From: Paenibacillus polysaccharolyticus
Lineage (GTDB): Bacteria; Bacillota; Bacilli; Paenibacillales; Paenibacillaceae
DNA: 64,000 bases
Assembly (NCBI RefSeq): GCF_900102085.1
Contig: NZ_FMVM01000008.1
Location: forward strand, 186,001 to 250,000
Direction: 5' to 3'
Shown: positions 33,700-43,638 of the stretch, piece by piece
Layout: every line of letters starts with the position of its first letter
Numbering within the stretch: the first letter of the stretch is position 1
The notes under the pieces: model-generated
Database searches by the model: none
Told to the model about the DNA's origin: nothing
The model's input: the letters and a program-made list of their open reading frames with translations, nothing else
Made by a program: the position numbers and the translations under genes

Positions 33700-36150
33700 A
33701 TGAAAATCATAGCAATCGTAGGCACTAATGCAAAGAAATCGTATAATCGCAAGCTGCTTCAGTTCATGCAAAAACAATTTGAGTCCAGAGCAGCCATTGA
33801 AATTCTCGATATTACAGATGTGCCGATGTTTAATCAATCCGACAACCAAACGAACAGTGCCATTATACAATCGTTTAATGAGAAAATTATAGCAAGTGAT
33901 GGCGTCATAATTGCAACTCCAGAATACAATCATTCTATCCCTTCATCCCTTAAAAGCCTGCTCGAATGGCTCAGCTTTGAAATCCATCCGCTGGCTGGCA
34001 AACCCGTTATGATCATTGGTGCGTCACAGGGAACGCAAGGTTCATCTCGTGCCCAGTTGCATCTACGTCAAATTCTGGATGCACCGGGTGTTGAAGCGAA
34101 TGTGATGCCAGGATACGAATTTTTGCTGGGCAGTGCACATAAAGCGTTTGACGAAGCAGGCAACCTGAACAGTGAAGGCACGATTGATTTCCTGGAGATT
34201 TGTTTCTTGCGCTTCCTCCGTTTTGCGAAAATATCCAATCAGCTCAACGAGGAAGAAGAGTTCACCTATAAACCGGGTGTGTATGAAGTCAATGCCATCG
34301 GTCACAGTGGGAATTTGCCGATGAAAGTGTCTTTTAGTGCAAACCGAATCGAGAGTATCGATATTGATGCAAAGGGGGAAACCGAGGGCATCGCCGATGT
34401 TGTTTTTGTAAGAATTCCGAATAAAATTATTGAAGGACAGACACTCAATGTGGATGCGCTCTCCGGTGCTTCTGAAACGAGCAATGCGGTCATCAACGGT
34501 GTTGCCAAAGCAGTTAAGCTTGCCGGCGTGAATCCGGATATTCTGAAAAGACGTGCAAAACCTGCCAGCAGCCAGATGAAAGATGATGAGGAATATACTT
34601 GTGACGTGGTCGTTGTAGGGGGAGGCGGTGCGGGTTTAAGTGCTGCTGCAACAGCTCTACAACACGGTGCAAGTGCGATTGTTCTGGAGAAATATCCAGC
34701 CGTAGGGGGCAACACGATCCGTTCGGGTGGTCCTGTTAATGCAGCTGATCCTCTATGGCAGCAACAGTTTAACGAAAATCCAGGTGAAAGACAGACCATT
34801 GAAAATTTATTAAGTACGGATGAGAGCTTAATTCATCCCGAATATATAGATGATTTCCAAGCTCTTAAAGAAGAGTTTACAGCATATCAGGAAAAGTTCG
34901 GAACACAAAAGGCTTATTTATTCGATTCCCCGCTACTTCACAGAATGCAAACGTATTTTGGGGGCAAACGAACGGATTTGAATGGCAATACGATCTATGG
35001 ACAGTATGATTTGGTTAAAGTACTTACAGACCGTGCCCTGGAAAGTGTGCAATGGCTTGAAGATATCGGGGTCGAATATGATAAGAGCATCGTATTTGCT
35101 CCAGTGGGTGCCCTGTGGCGACGTGGTCATAAACCTGTCAAAAGTTATGGCTCTGCCTTTATCATCTCACTTAGTCAATATGTAGAAGAAAATGGCGGAC
35201 AAATTATTACAGATACTCCGGTTAAACAGCTCATCATCGAAGATGGAAAAATAGCAGGTGTTATTGCAACTGGAGTTAACGGACAGAAAATCACGGTGCA
35301 TGCGAAAGCGGTTGTGCTTGCTAGCGGCGGTTTTGGTGCAAATACACAGATGCTCAAGGAATATAACACGTACTGGAGCCACATCGATGATGATATCAAA
35401 ACGACGAATTCCTACGCGATGACAGGGGATGGAATATCGCTTGGCAAGAGTGCAGGCGCGGCATTAACAGGCATGGGTTTCACACAAATGATGCCTGTAG
35501 CCGATCCAGAGACTGGCGAACTGTTCAGTGGACTGCAAGTACCACCTGAGAACTTTGTCATTGTTAACAAAAAAGGCGAGCGTTTCGTTAATGAATTTTC
35601 TGGACGGGATGTCTTGACTAAAGCGGCCATCGAACAGGGAAGTTTATTTTATCTAATCGCTGACGATGAGATTAAGAAAACCGCAGCGAATACCAGCCAG
35701 GAAAAGATAGATCGGCAAGTTGAAGCGGGGACTCTGTTTAAAGCCGATACGATTGAAGAACTGGCAGTGAAAGTGGGTATGGACCCTCAGGTTCTCAGAA
35801 CAACGATAGATAAGTATAACTCCTATGTGGATGCAGGGTTTGATCCCGAATTCCATAAGGATACGTTTAGCTTAAAAGTCGAGAAAGCACCATTTTACGC
35901 CACGCCTAGAAAACCTGCCGTTCACCATACGATGGGTGGCATCAAGATTGATACGGAAACCCGTGTATTGAATGAGAACGGCCAGCCGATTGCTCATCTA
36001 TATGCCGCTGGAGAAGTGGCAGGGGGTATTCACGCAGGTAACCGTTTGGGCGGTAATGCCCTGACAGACATCTTTACGTTTGGACGAATTGCGGGTAAAA
36101 CGGCTGTTGAAGAAATGAATCATGTGTCTAATGTGAAAATAGAACGCTAG
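33700..36150 (+). CDS. Fused FMN_red/FMN_bind/FAD reductase (HcrB/CrdB-like)
   Basis: An 816-aa cytoplasmic flavoprotein. Domains: FMN-reductase-like flavodoxin fold 1-180 ([27 protein letters not shown]); FMN_bind domain about 190-275 with the flavinylation motif DALSGAS at 252-258, so Ser258 is the expected covalent FMN site; fumarate-reductase-like FAD domain 300-816 ([13 protein letters not shown], and [20 protein letters not shown] near the end). This order matches NADH-dependent reductases of activated C=C bonds: fumarate, acrylate, urocanate, or hydroxycinnamate. With the LysR regulator and the small subunit it matches hcrRAB best. Electrons would pass from NADH through FMN and covalent FMN to FAD and the substrate, as a cytosolic electron sink. 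The exact acceptor cannot be read by eye. Confidence 0.88.
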   Translation: MKIIAIVGTNAKKSYNRKLLQFMQKQFESRAAIEILDITDVPMFNQSDNQTNSAIIQSFNEKIIASDGVIIATPEYNHSIPSSLKSLLEWLSFEIHPLAGKPVMIIGASQGTQGSSRAQLHLRQILDAPGVEANVMPGYEFLLGSAHKAFDEAGNLNSEGTIDFLEICFLRFLRFAKISNQLNEEEEFTYKPGVYEVNAIGHSGNLPMKVSFSANRIESIDIDAKGETEGIADVVFVRIPNKIIEGQTLNVDALSGASETSNAVINGVAKAVKLAGVNPDILKRRAKPASSQMKDDEEYTCDVVVVGGGGAGLSAAATALQHGASAIVLEKYPAVGGNTIRSGGPVNAADPLWQQQFNENPGERQTIENLLSTDESLIHPEYIDDFQALKEEFTAYQEKFGTQKAYLFDSPLLHRMQTYFGGKRTDLNGNTIYGQYDLVKVLTDRALESVQWLEDIGVEYDKSIVFAPVGALWRRGHKPVKSYGSAFIISLSQYVEENGGQIITDTPVKQLIIEDGKIAGVIATGVNGQKITVHAKAVVLASGGFGANTQMLKEYNTYWSHIDDDIKTTNSYAMTGDGISLGKSAGAALTGMGFTQMMPVADPETGELFSGLQVPPENFVIVNKKGERFVNEFSGRDVLTKAAIEQGSLFYLIADDEIKKTAANTSQEKIDRQVEAGTLFKADTIEELAVKVGMDPQVLRTTIDKYNSYVDAGFDPEFHKDTFSLKVEKAPFYATPRKPAVHHTMGGIKIDTETRVLNENGQPIAHLYAAGEVAGGIHAGNRLGGNALTDIFTFGRIAGKTAVEEMNHVSNVKIER

Positions 36151-36168
36151 AGGTATAAATCCATCCGT

Positions 36169-36197
36169 AAACCACTTCATTTTGAAGTGGTTTATTT
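36169..36197 (+). terminator. Terminator after the reductase operon
   Basis: AAACCACTTCA-TTT-TGAAGTGGTTT with ATTT following. Confidence 0.8.
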
Positions 36198-36319
36198 GCT
36201 GTTTTTGCACGCTAAAAGAATAAAAAATCCGATTGGGGAAAATATATCCTTACATTGAATTTTGCTACTAGCTGTACATTGAACGAATAAACTATTTTTC
36301 CTATTTAAGGAGCGTTCAG

Positions 36320-37837
36320 ATGGCCGACGTTTTGGATTACCGAACGATGCCCTTCAGCACCGAGCTTTCGGAGAATGTGGACATTGTTCAAACGATATAC
36401 AACCACTCCACAGATATCAAAACCAGAACATTTCCGCTTGCGGGCAGCAGAGAAGCGTTTATGTTGTTTATTGATGGCATGGTCAATGAATCGTTGCTTG
36501 ATGTGCATGTATTGGCCCCGCTCCTGCAAGCGCGCGCAGACAATACACGTATTGATTTCGCATACATATGTTCCATAGTTAGCACAAGCCAGCTCACCGT
36601 CGTGACAAGCTTTGAGGAGCTGTTAAACCATATCGCAAACGGTTGTGTAGCATTGCTTGTAGATCAAATGCCATTCGGTATTGCCGTCGGGGTTGCTGGC
36701 TGGCAACAACGGGGTATAGAGGAGCCAGCAGCAGAATCAATTATCCGCGGTCCAAGGGAAGGTTTTACAGAAACACTTAGTGTAAACACTTCGATGCTAC
36801 GCCGCAAAATTAAAGACCCTTCTCTAAAATTAGATCCGTTTCAGGTTGGGCGATATACAAAAACGTCGGTCCTTGTTGCTCATATTGACGGCATCGCTAA
36901 CCATGCATTAGTTGAAGAGGTTCACAGCCGCATCAAGAGGATTGATATTGACGGTGTGCTGGAAAGTGGTTATATCGAGGGATTGATCGAGGATCACCCG
37001 TATTCTCCGTTCCCGCAGATTCAGGTTACAGAGCGACCAGATGTAGTCAGCGCTTCTCTCCTTGAAGGAAAAATCGGCATTATGGTGGATGGCACACCAT
37101 TCTGTCTCATTGCTCCGACGACTTTCTTTGCGATGTTACAATCACCGGAAGACTATTACCAACGTTATATCATAAGCAGTTTCATTCGCTGGCTGCGATT
37201 TTTGTTCCTGATTATTTCGCTGGTGCTGCCTTCTCTTTACGTAGCCATTTTGACATTTCATCAGGAAATGGTGCCCACCTCATTGTTGCTTAGTATCGCG
37301 AAGTCACGGGAAGAGATTCCTTTTCCTGCGTTGATTGAAGCGTTGCTCATGGAGGTTTCGTTTGAAGCACTGCGAGAAGCTGGCGTACGTTTGCCCAAAC
37401 AGGTGGGTTCCGCTGTCAGTATCGTCGGCGCGCTTGTTATTGGACAGGCAGCGACCTCAGCTGGTCTTGTTTCTTCCCCAATGGTTATGGTGGTTGCCAT
37501 AACCGGTATCGCATCTTTTTTGCTGCCACAATACAGCGCGGGTATCGCTATTCGTCTGTTACGTTTTCCGATCATGTTTCTGTCAGGAATGTTTGGTCTG
37601 CTCGGTCTGATGCTTGGCGTTATCGCCATTATTATTCATCTATGTTCCTTACGTTCGCTCGGTGTTCCCTATCTGCAGCCCCTTGCGCCAATGAAGTGGA
37701 GTGAAATGCTCGACAGCTTCATGGTGTCACCAATATGGGCTAATCGCAAGAGACCCAGTTTGACAGGACGAAAAAACAAAATTCGGCAACCCTCCAATAA
37801 CCGTCCGGATCAAGAGGATGAAGGAGCTACGCCATGA
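36320..37837 (+). CDS. Spore germinant receptor subunit A (GerAA/GerKA-like)
   Basis: A 505-aa GerA-family protein: large N-terminal soluble domain (1-275, GSREAFMLFIDGMVNE; VLVAHIDGIAN), then about five or six membrane segments from residue 285 to 445, with the conserved PFPALIEALLMEVSFEALREAGVRLP stretch (seen near 37319-37396) between them. It forms the inner-membrane germinant receptor with the B and C subunits. AAGGAG precedes ATG 36320. It overlaps the C-subunit gene by four bases (ATGA). Confidence 0.95.
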   Translation: MADVLDYRTMPFSTELSENVDIVQTIYNHSTDIKTRTFPLAGSREAFMLFIDGMVNESLLDVHVLAPLLQARADNTRIDFAYICSIVSTSQLTVVTSFEELLNHIANGCVALLVDQMPFGIAVGVAGWQQRGIEEPAAESIIRGPREGFTETLSVNTSMLRRKIKDPSLKLDPFQVGRYTKTSVLVAHIDGIANHALVEEVHSRIKRIDIDGVLESGYIEGLIEDHPYSPFPQIQVTERPDVVSASLLEGKIGIMVDGTPFCLIAPTTFFAMLQSPEDYYQRYIISSFIRWLRFLFLIISLVLPSLYVAILTFHQEMVPTSLLLSIAKSREEIPFPALIEALLMEVSFEALREAGVRLPKQVGSAVSIVGALVIGQAATSAGLVSSPMVMVVAITGIASFLLPQYSAGIAIRLLRFPIMFLSGMFGLLGLMLGVIAIIIHLCSLRSLGVPYLQPLAPMKWSEMLDSFMVSPIWANRKRPSLTGRKNKIRQPSNNRPDQEDEGATP

Positions 37838-39012
37838 AGCTGTGGATACGTGCTATTTGTCTAATGTTGGCTGTCTTGTTATTGTGTCCGCTGCTGGCTG
37901 GATGTTGGGATCGCAAAGAGATCAATGATCTCGCGCTTGTAACGGGTGTAGCTATTGATAAGGCAAATGACAACGCGATTGAAGTCAGTGTTCAGATCTT
38001 TATCCCTCAAGGTTCAACACAGAGCAGTCAGTCTGGGGGAGAAGCAACGGGTGGAAGTGGCACAACGTTTGTACAATCCGCTCAAGGTGTTAATATAGCA
38101 GATGCCTTAGCCCAACTGCAGATGAAGTTTTCGCGTAAAATTTTCTGGGGGCATTCCGAAGTCTACTTATTTGGTGCAGAAAAAGTAGAACAGGGCTTAA
38201 AGGATGATCTAGACTTCCTCATGCGGGATTCCGAGCCGCGCGAGCGCGCTTTTACTTTTGTCACCAAGGGAAAGGCCAAAGAAGTATTAGAAAAACATTC
38301 GATTCTGGAACGAAATACTTCTGAGGTTTTACGTGAGATGGCCGTCAACAAAACGAGCATCAACTCGTCGATGGCCCATTTAATGGAGATGCTGGAGGAT
38401 GAGAGTAGAGCGGCATTACTCCCTTGGGTCGAGATATTACAAGCTCCGGGTCAGGATGACCCATCCAAAGGCATTGGTTACATTAACGGAACCGCCATTT
38501 TGCATAATGATAAACTGGTCGGTGTAGCTGACAACCGGATTACTCGCGGCATTTTGTGGGCCGTAGATGAGATGAATAATGCGATTATTACGATTCGTCC
38601 AGAGCATTCGAAGGGGACCTTGTCGGTGCAGCTGTTGAGAAATCGATCCAAAATTATACCCATGTATAAAAATGGAGAATGGTCTATCAGGATCGATGTG
38701 GATTGCAAAAATCAGTTAATTCAGAACACAACGGAAACTAACATTGATCAGAGCATTGATAGCTTGGAGAATATTGAAAAACAGTTTGAAGAAAATATTG
38801 AAGAACGTATTCACCTGGCGGTGCACGAAGCCAAAACCAAATATAAAGCGGATATCTTTAATTTTGCTGGTGCATTTCACCGTAAATATCCTCGTCTTTG
38901 GAAAAAACACGAGAAGGATTGGGATGCTATTTTTCCGGAAATCAATATTACAGTAAACGCACAAGCGGATATTTTGCGTCCAGGCATGTTCAATACCCAA
39001 CAGAAACAATAG
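37834..39012 (+). CDS. Germinant receptor lipoprotein (Ger(x)C family)
   Basis: A 392-aa lipoprotein subunit C. The signal peptide ends in the lipobox LLAGC (Cys about residue 23), followed by the family hallmark WDRKEINDLALVTGVAIDK. The rest is the soluble three-domain GerC fold facing the spore cortex side. Gene order here is A-C-B, where gerA of B. subtilis has A-B-C; A-C-B is common in paenibacilli. Confidence 0.95.
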   Translation: MKLWIRAICLMLAVLLLCPLLAGCWDRKEINDLALVTGVAIDKANDNAIEVSVQIFIPQGSTQSSQSGGEATGGSGTTFVQSAQGVNIADALAQLQMKFSRKIFWGHSEVYLFGAEKVEQGLKDDLDFLMRDSEPRERAFTFVTKGKAKEVLEKHSILERNTSEVLREMAVNKTSINSSMAHLMEMLEDESRAALLPWVEILQAPGQDDPSKGIGYINGTAILHNDKLVGVADNRITRGILWAVDEMNNAIITIRPEHSKGTLSVQLLRNRSKIIPMYKNGEWSIRIDVDCKNQLIQNTTETNIDQSIDSLENIEKQFEENIEERIHLAVHEAKTKYKADIFNFAGAFHRKYPRLWKKHEKDWDAIFPEINITVNAQADILRPGMFNTQQKQ

Positions 39013-39028
39013 GGAGAGGAGGAGCTAC

Positions 39029-40153
39029 ATGTACAAGGAAAAAATCAGTGGTAATCAGGTTTTTTGGCTGATTTCCACGATGCAAATTGGTATGACCATC
39101 CTGCTTACGATTAATCCGTCCATTGCTGTTGCCAAGCAGGATGCCTGGATTTCCATATTACTCTCCAGTATGTTTTCCGTAGGACTTGCCTATGTGCTGA
39201 CACGTATAAGCATTATGTATCCCAATGAGTCTCTTATCAGCTATGCACCTAAAATTATGGGCAAGTTTCTAGGGCATGTGATTATTTTGATCTATGTATT
39301 ATATTGGTTTACGGTGCTAGGGATTATCTTGCGACAGTACGGCGATTTTATGATTGGCACGATCCTTCAATTGACGCCAGTCATCATCCCTATTATCGGC
39401 ATGCTTATTGTTGCGGCTTATGTAACGTATGCGGGTATCGAGGTCTTGGCTAGATGCAGCGAGGTACTGGGCCCTCTCATCTTGCTGGGTATTATGGTGC
39501 CCCTGCTCCTCAATATTTCTCAAATCCAGCTTGACAACCTGCAACCGATTATTATGGACAATACGTTTTCCGTGTTGCTTAAGGGAGCATTGCCAACAGC
39601 CTCATTCCTAGGCGATAATATATTGCTCATGATGATTCTCCCCTTTGTAGCTGATCCACGAAAAGGGGTGAGGGGTGCTCTTTTAGGTTCTGTTGTAGCT
39701 GGTCTCTTCACTTTACTTTCAGCGATGCAATGTATTGCTATCTTTGGTTATTCTACGGCATCCAGACAGACCTATCCGTTTCTTAATCTGGTACGTTTTA
39801 TTTCCTTTGGTTTCCTGCAAAATCTCGATGCGATCGTCGTTGCGATCTGGATCATGGGGATTTTTATCAAGGTGTCTTTATATCTGTTTGCAGCATCTTA
39901 CGGGACTGCCCAGTGGCTAGGGGTTAAACGTTGGCGGAGCTTCATCTTTATCGCATCTCCAATTGCCATCATACTATCTATGCTGCCACGGAACTTTGTG
40001 GATAGCTCTATTCTTTTTCCGAAGCTTGTAGCCGTACCATTTAACCTGCCCGTTGTTTTTATTCTACTTCCGCTGTTGTTGTGGATTGTGGCAATGATTC
40101 GTAAAAGGAAGAAAAAGCACTCTCGGAAGCAACAACCTGAGGCAACAAGCTGA
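39029..40153 (+). CDS. Germinant receptor permease subunit (GerAB family)
   Basis: A 374-aa protein with about ten membrane segments, of the APC-superfamily spore germination permease group. KISGNQVFWLISTMQIGMT at the N-terminus and the Pro-containing first helices are typical. It is thought to bind the germinant, usually an amino acid. GGGAGAGGAGG precedes ATG 39029. It is the last gene of the ger operon and ends in a basic tail. Confidence 0.95.
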   Translation: MYKEKISGNQVFWLISTMQIGMTILLTINPSIAVAKQDAWISILLSSMFSVGLAYVLTRISIMYPNESLISYAPKIMGKFLGHVIILIYVLYWFTVLGIILRQYGDFMIGTILQLTPVIIPIIGMLIVAAYVTYAGIEVLARCSEVLGPLILLGIMVPLLLNISQIQLDNLQPIIMDNTFSVLLKGALPTASFLGDNILLMMILPFVADPRKGVRGALLGSVVAGLFTLLSAMQCIAIFGYSTASRQTYPFLNLVRFISFGFLQNLDAIVVAIWIMGIFIKVSLYLFAASYGTAQWLGVKRWRSFIFIASPIAIILSMLPRNFVDSSILFPKLVAVPFNLPVVFILLPLLLWIVAMIRKRKKKHSRKQQPEATS

Positions 40154-40191
40154 GCCCGAAAAACGTTAAGAAAAATGCAGAGTAAATGGAG

Positions 40192-40250
40192 TTCCCCCTG
40201 AAATAATCATCGTGATGCTGTAGTGTATCCGATGGATTGCAGGGGGATTT
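40192..40250. terminator. Possible terminator between ger operon and MFS gene
   Basis: TCCCCCTG at 40193-40200 and CAGGGGGA at 40240-40247 enclose a smaller ATCATCGTGAT hairpin; a T-rich stretch follows on the plus strand. Confidence 0.5.
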
Positions 40251-40266
40251 GGTTTGGAAAATATGA

Positions 40267-41532
40267 TTATGGTGTAGCCTGTTCAGCAGTTGCAGGTGCC
40301 GTGGTTTTGCGAACAAGTCCCGGAAGTGATCTCCAATAGAAGAAACTAACGGCGACTGTGCATATAGCGAGTGTCAGATGAAGCCATGTCACATTGATCC
40401 ACACAGGGAAAGCCAAGCTGATCGTTCCGAGTGCCAGAGAATGGCCCAGCATCATAACGGGCTCAATGAGTGAATTCACACGTCCCATATTCTGAGGCGG
40501 AACAAGTTCCGGAAGCCAGCTACCAAGTGCAATGTTGATAGGAGCAATGGCGATCCCTGCCAGCAGAATAATAACGAAATAAAGCTCCACACGAGGTACG
40601 AGGCCCAATCCTGCCAGGAACAGGCTTGCTAAAAATAGACAAGTGATCAGAATGGGTGTTCTTGTGTAACGCCGAATCAGAATGGGACCCAAAATACTGC
40701 CGATCAAGAAACCAATCCCCATAAAGACAGTGACAAGGGATGAATGGACAACATACTGATCCGGGCTAAGTTTGTACTTCATTGAAAAGATTGGAAGGAC
40801 GGAAAAAACTCCGTTAACTATACCAAAAAACATGAATCCACTAATTAAAATCAGCAGAAGCCGGTTATGTATAATATATTGAAGCCCCTGCCAGAAGTCT
40901 TTGATGACAAGAGAAAATCGCAGATCACGTACACGGTTTTTTCCGTTCGGCATGCGTGCCTGTTCGGGAAATTTGGCCCAGGCGAGAAGGAAACCAGATA
41001 ACAGGAAGCTGCACAAGTCCACGATAATAGCTCCCTCGATACCAATGAAATGGTATGCCGTTGCTCCCAGACTCAGTCCAAAAAGCATAAATACACCTGA
41101 GATGATCTGAATAAGTCCAGATGCGTGAACGTACTGATCTTGACCGATGCTACCTTGGAGAAGTCCCATTTCGGCCGGTCCGAAAAACTTGGAAATGGAA
41201 CTACGCAGAAAAAGAATCAGAAAGCACATAAACAACACGTCATAGTGAACAAAAAGTAGCAATAACAAGGTTAACAAAGCTCTGATCCAGTCACTGTATG
41301 TAGCAATATGTTTACGATCAAAACGGTCTGCGACGACTCCAACAATCCAGAAAACGGCTAAGGTTGGAAGGGAATACATAAGCTCTGCCATACTGGCCAA
41401 AGACGGCTGGTTACTGAAACGATCCACCATATAATAAGCGAACGCCATATTTCCAACGACATTTCCCAGCTGCGAAGTGAAGGTTGCCAGAAAGAGTTTC
41501 AAGAAAGTTGGATTACGGAAAAGTTCCTGCAT
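40267..41532 (-). CDS. MFS efflux transporter
   Basis: A 421-aa major facilitator with about 12 membrane segments, of the drug-efflux type (MFS_3-like; FWIVGVVADRFDRKH is the loop 2-3 motif near residue 60). Its start ATG overlaps the stop of the TetR gene by one base (TAATG), so the two are a coupled operon. It lies directly beside the lipopeptide cluster but points away from it. It could export an antimicrobial or the product itself; that is inference. Confidence 0.9.
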   Translation of the reverse strand: MQELFRNPTFLKLFLATFTSQLGNVVGNMAFAYYMVDRFSNQPSLASMAELMYSLPTLAVFWIVGVVADRFDRKHIATYSDWIRALLTLLLLLFVHYDVLFMCFLILFLRSSISKFFGPAEMGLLQGSIGQDQYVHASGLIQIISGVFMLFGLSLGATAYHFIGIEGAIIVDLCSFLLSGFLLAWAKFPEQARMPNGKNRVRDLRFSLVIKDFWQGLQYIIHNRLLLILISGFMFFGIVNGVFSVLPIFSMKYKLSPDQYVVHSSLVTVFMGIGFLIGSILGPILIRRYTRTPILITCLFLASLFLAGLGLVPRVELYFVIILLAGIAIAPINIALGSWLPELVPPQNMGRVNSLIEPVMMLGHSLALGTISLAFPVWINVTWLHLTLAICTVAVSFFYWRSLPGLVRKTTAPATAEQATP

Positions 41533-42182
41533 TAGTTTTCCTCCGAATGGTCAGGTTCGTGAATCATTACGGGGTGTAACAGTGTTTTCAGATACGCGAG
41601 CAACGCCTCAAACTGCATGCTTGTTTTAGCCTTTTCGGTACCTACCGTGATGGAGTGTGTCATGATTCCTTCCTGATACGATGCAGCGAGTCTGGAAATG
41701 TCCGTCACGTCCATGTCAGTCGAGAATTCTCCTCGCTCTACGCCAATCCGAATTAAGGTTGCGAACTGTGCAACACCCGAATTGTAGCGCTCAATCAGTA
41801 AGTTCCGGCGTTCTTCATCGCGTGAGCCAATCAGAGAGTATTCATAGAAAGCAGATTGTAGTCCGGCATTTGGGAAACGAAGCAGATCCTCTAATTGCTG
41901 CGTATAGAGATCCTGGATAATTTTCCAGATGGATGACGAAGAGTGAATCAAGGTTTCGATGTGTTCTTTGTACCGCATATCTTGCCAATGAAGCAGTGCC
42001 TCGAAGATTTCTTCTTTGCTTTGATAATATAGATAGATCCAGCCTCTGCTCATACCGGCCTCTTCGACAATATCTTTTAGCGTTGTTGCCCCATAACCCT
42101 TGTATTCAAATGCACGTTTCGCTGCTTCAAGAATTAGCAAAGTCCTTAGTTCCTTCTGATCGTCGGATAACTTTGGAGACAT
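41532..42182 (-). CDS. TetR-family repressor of the MFS gene
   Basis: A 216-aa TetR regulator. ATG 42182 is preceded by AAAGGAGGAATTG; the open frame to 42257 lacks a site. The N-terminal HTH (YGATTLKDIVEEAGMSRGWIYLYYQSKEEI, seen at about 42091-42002) is followed by a ligand-binding helical domain. It should repress itself and the coupled pump by binding the palindrome at 42233-42253. Confidence 0.92.
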   Translation of the reverse strand: MSPKLSDDQKELRTLLILEAAKRAFEYKGYGATTLKDIVEEAGMSRGWIYLYYQSKEEIFEALLHWQDMRYKEHIETLIHSSSSIWKIIQDLYTQQLEDLLRFPNAGLQSAFYEYSLIGSRDEERRNLLIERYNSGVAQFATLIRIGVERGEFSTDMDVTDISRLAASYQEGIMTHSITVGTEKAKTSMQFEALLAYLKTLLHPVMIHEPDHSEEN

Positions 42183-42232
42183 TGGATCAATTCCTCCTTT
42201 TCTTAAAAATGAATCACGATTTATTATAATAT

Positions 42233-42253
42233 AAATGACATGCAGTTCATTTT
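42233..42253. promoter_or_regulatory. Candidate TetR operator
   Basis: AAATGA-CATGCAGT-TCATTT, a 6-bp-arm palindrome with a near-symmetric centre, 51 bases upstream of the tetR start and beside its AT-rich -10 region. It is also only 22 bases from the first promoter of the lipopeptide operon. Confidence 0.55.
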
Positions 42254-42274
42254 GCAATGGGTAAAAAAAATAAA

Positions 42275-42304
42275 TTGATCTGTTTAAGGCAGTGTTGATA
42301 TAAT
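42275..42304 (+). promoter_or_regulatory. Lipopeptide operon promoter P1
   Basis: TTGATC, 18-base spacer, TATAAT (42299-42304). Confidence 0.65.
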
Positions 42305-42307
42305 GTG

Positions 42308-42335
42308 TTCAAATGTAAAGAAATTGTATTATAAT
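42308..42335 (+). promoter_or_regulatory. Lipopeptide operon promoter P2
   Basis: TTCAAA, 16-base spacer, TATAAT (42330-42335), about 95 bases before the first gene. Three GAATAT repeats (42387, 42394, 42404) lie in the leader and could bind a regulator. Confidence 0.55.
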
Positions 42336-42429
42336 CCTTAAATTTCAATTATGATTAGACGATTAAATCATGTAACAACGTAAATTGAATATCGAATATT
42401 GTCGAATATCTGGTTCTGAGGGGGATGTT

Positions 42430-43638
42430 ATGCACACGGCACTGCTGTTTCCAGGTCAGGGATCGCAATATATAGGTATGGGACAGGAGCTGTTTTCCAG
42501 TTCCATAGTAGCCAAAAGAACGTTTGAAGAGGCCTCGGAGATCTTGGGATACAGCGTATCGAACCTTTGTTTTCAAGGGAGTCTGGCAGAGTTAACCCGG
42601 ACCGATTACGCACAGCCGTGTATTTTGACGGTTGGCATCGCTGCCTTTCGTGTGTTAATGGAGAGAATGGAACGTGAGCCAGTCTATTTGGCAGGGCACA
42701 GTCTTGGAGAAATTACGGCGCTTACTGCTTCGGGAGCATTACATTTTGCAGATGCCATTCGCCTTGTCCGTTTTAGAGGCATGTTGATGCGAGATGCCCA
42801 GAAGAATAAAGCAGGCTCCATGATGGCTATCCATGGGCTTACCCCTCAAGTCATTGAGAAGGAATGCCTTGAGCCTGAATATCGAGGCTTGGTGGTCATT
42901 TCCAATCTGAATTCCAGTCGCCAAACTGTCGTTTCTGGTCAAGTGAATGCGCTTACAAAGATAAAAGAACGCTTTATTGACTTAGGAGGTCATGTTACAT
43001 CGCTCCAAGTGGGCGGTGCCTTCCACAGCCCATTCATGAAAAATACGGCCATGCAATTATATGATGAACTTGGTCGTATCCCTTTTCATTCCATGCGCTA
43101 TTCCGTGCTTTCCAATGTTACAGCACTTCCTTATCCTTCTGTGACTTGCATCCCCTCTTTTCTGTCGGAACAAATGGTAGAAAGAGTCCGCTGGCAAGGA
43201 TGTGTGCAATTCCTAATGGAGAGGCAGGTTTACAACCTGATTGAGGTTGGGCCAGGCAGCGTGTTAAGTAATATGCTGCGAAGAGAGAAGCTTGATGCAT
43301 GTATGATCCAGTCTATAGACACAAAGGAGAATCTGCAGAAGCTGATAAAGGAGAGGATGCCTAAGGGGACGGGAGCAGTCTCCTATGCCCGTTATTTAAA
43401 GGCGGCACTTTGCGCCAAAAACTACAATATTCACGGGGAAACTTCGGATTATCTGGAAGAGGTCGCGGGGCCGTTTCGGGAACTGGAGCAGCTTGCTAGG
43501 GCAGGCGATGTTGCAGGCGGTAATGCTAAAGCACTCGAAGCGTTACATCACATTTTGGATTGTAAGATGACTCCTGCTTTACAACGGGGAGATATTCTCA
43601 GTCATATAGCTGAAGAAGGAGTGGTTCGGCATGTTTAG
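42430..43638 (+). CDS. Trans-acting malonyl-CoA:ACP transacylase (FenF/ItuD-like)
   Basis: A 402-aa malonyl transferase. ATG 42430 (MHTALLFPGQGSQ) is preceded by GAGGGGGAT; the frame open from 42385 has no site. LFPGQGSQYIGMG and the active-site GHSLGE (Ser near 91) are intact; GGAFHSPFM carries the second catalytic His. An extra C-terminal segment of about 90 residues follows the usual 310, as in FenF/ItuD/BmyD of iturin-type clusters. It should load malonate on the ACP of the downstream synthetase, which has a KS but no AT. It overlaps the next gene by 8 bases. Confidence 0.93.
   Translation: MHTALLFPGQGSQYIGMGQELFSSSIVAKRTFEEASEILGYSVSNLCFQGSLAELTRTDYAQPCILTVGIAAFRVLMERMEREPVYLAGHSLGEITALTASGALHFADAIRLVRFRGMLMRDAQKNKAGSMMAIHGLTPQVIEKECLEPEYRGLVVISNLNSSRQTVVSGQVNALTKIKERFIDLGGHVTSLQVGGAFHSPFMKNTAMQLYDELGRIPFHSMRYSVLSNVTALPYPSVTCIPSFLSEQMVERVRWQGCVQFLMERQVYNLIEVGPGSVLSNMLRREKLDACMIQSIDTKENLQKLIKERMPKGTGAVSYARYLKAALCAKNYNIHGETSDYLEEVAGPFRELEQLARAGDVAGGNAKALEALHHILDCKMTPALQRGDILSHIAEEGVVRHV

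Noticed and set aside
34302-34799. 165-codon antisense frame in the fused reductase gene
   Set aside because: Shadow of the FMN_bind and FAD-binding region; the plus-strand domains are complete and motif-rich.
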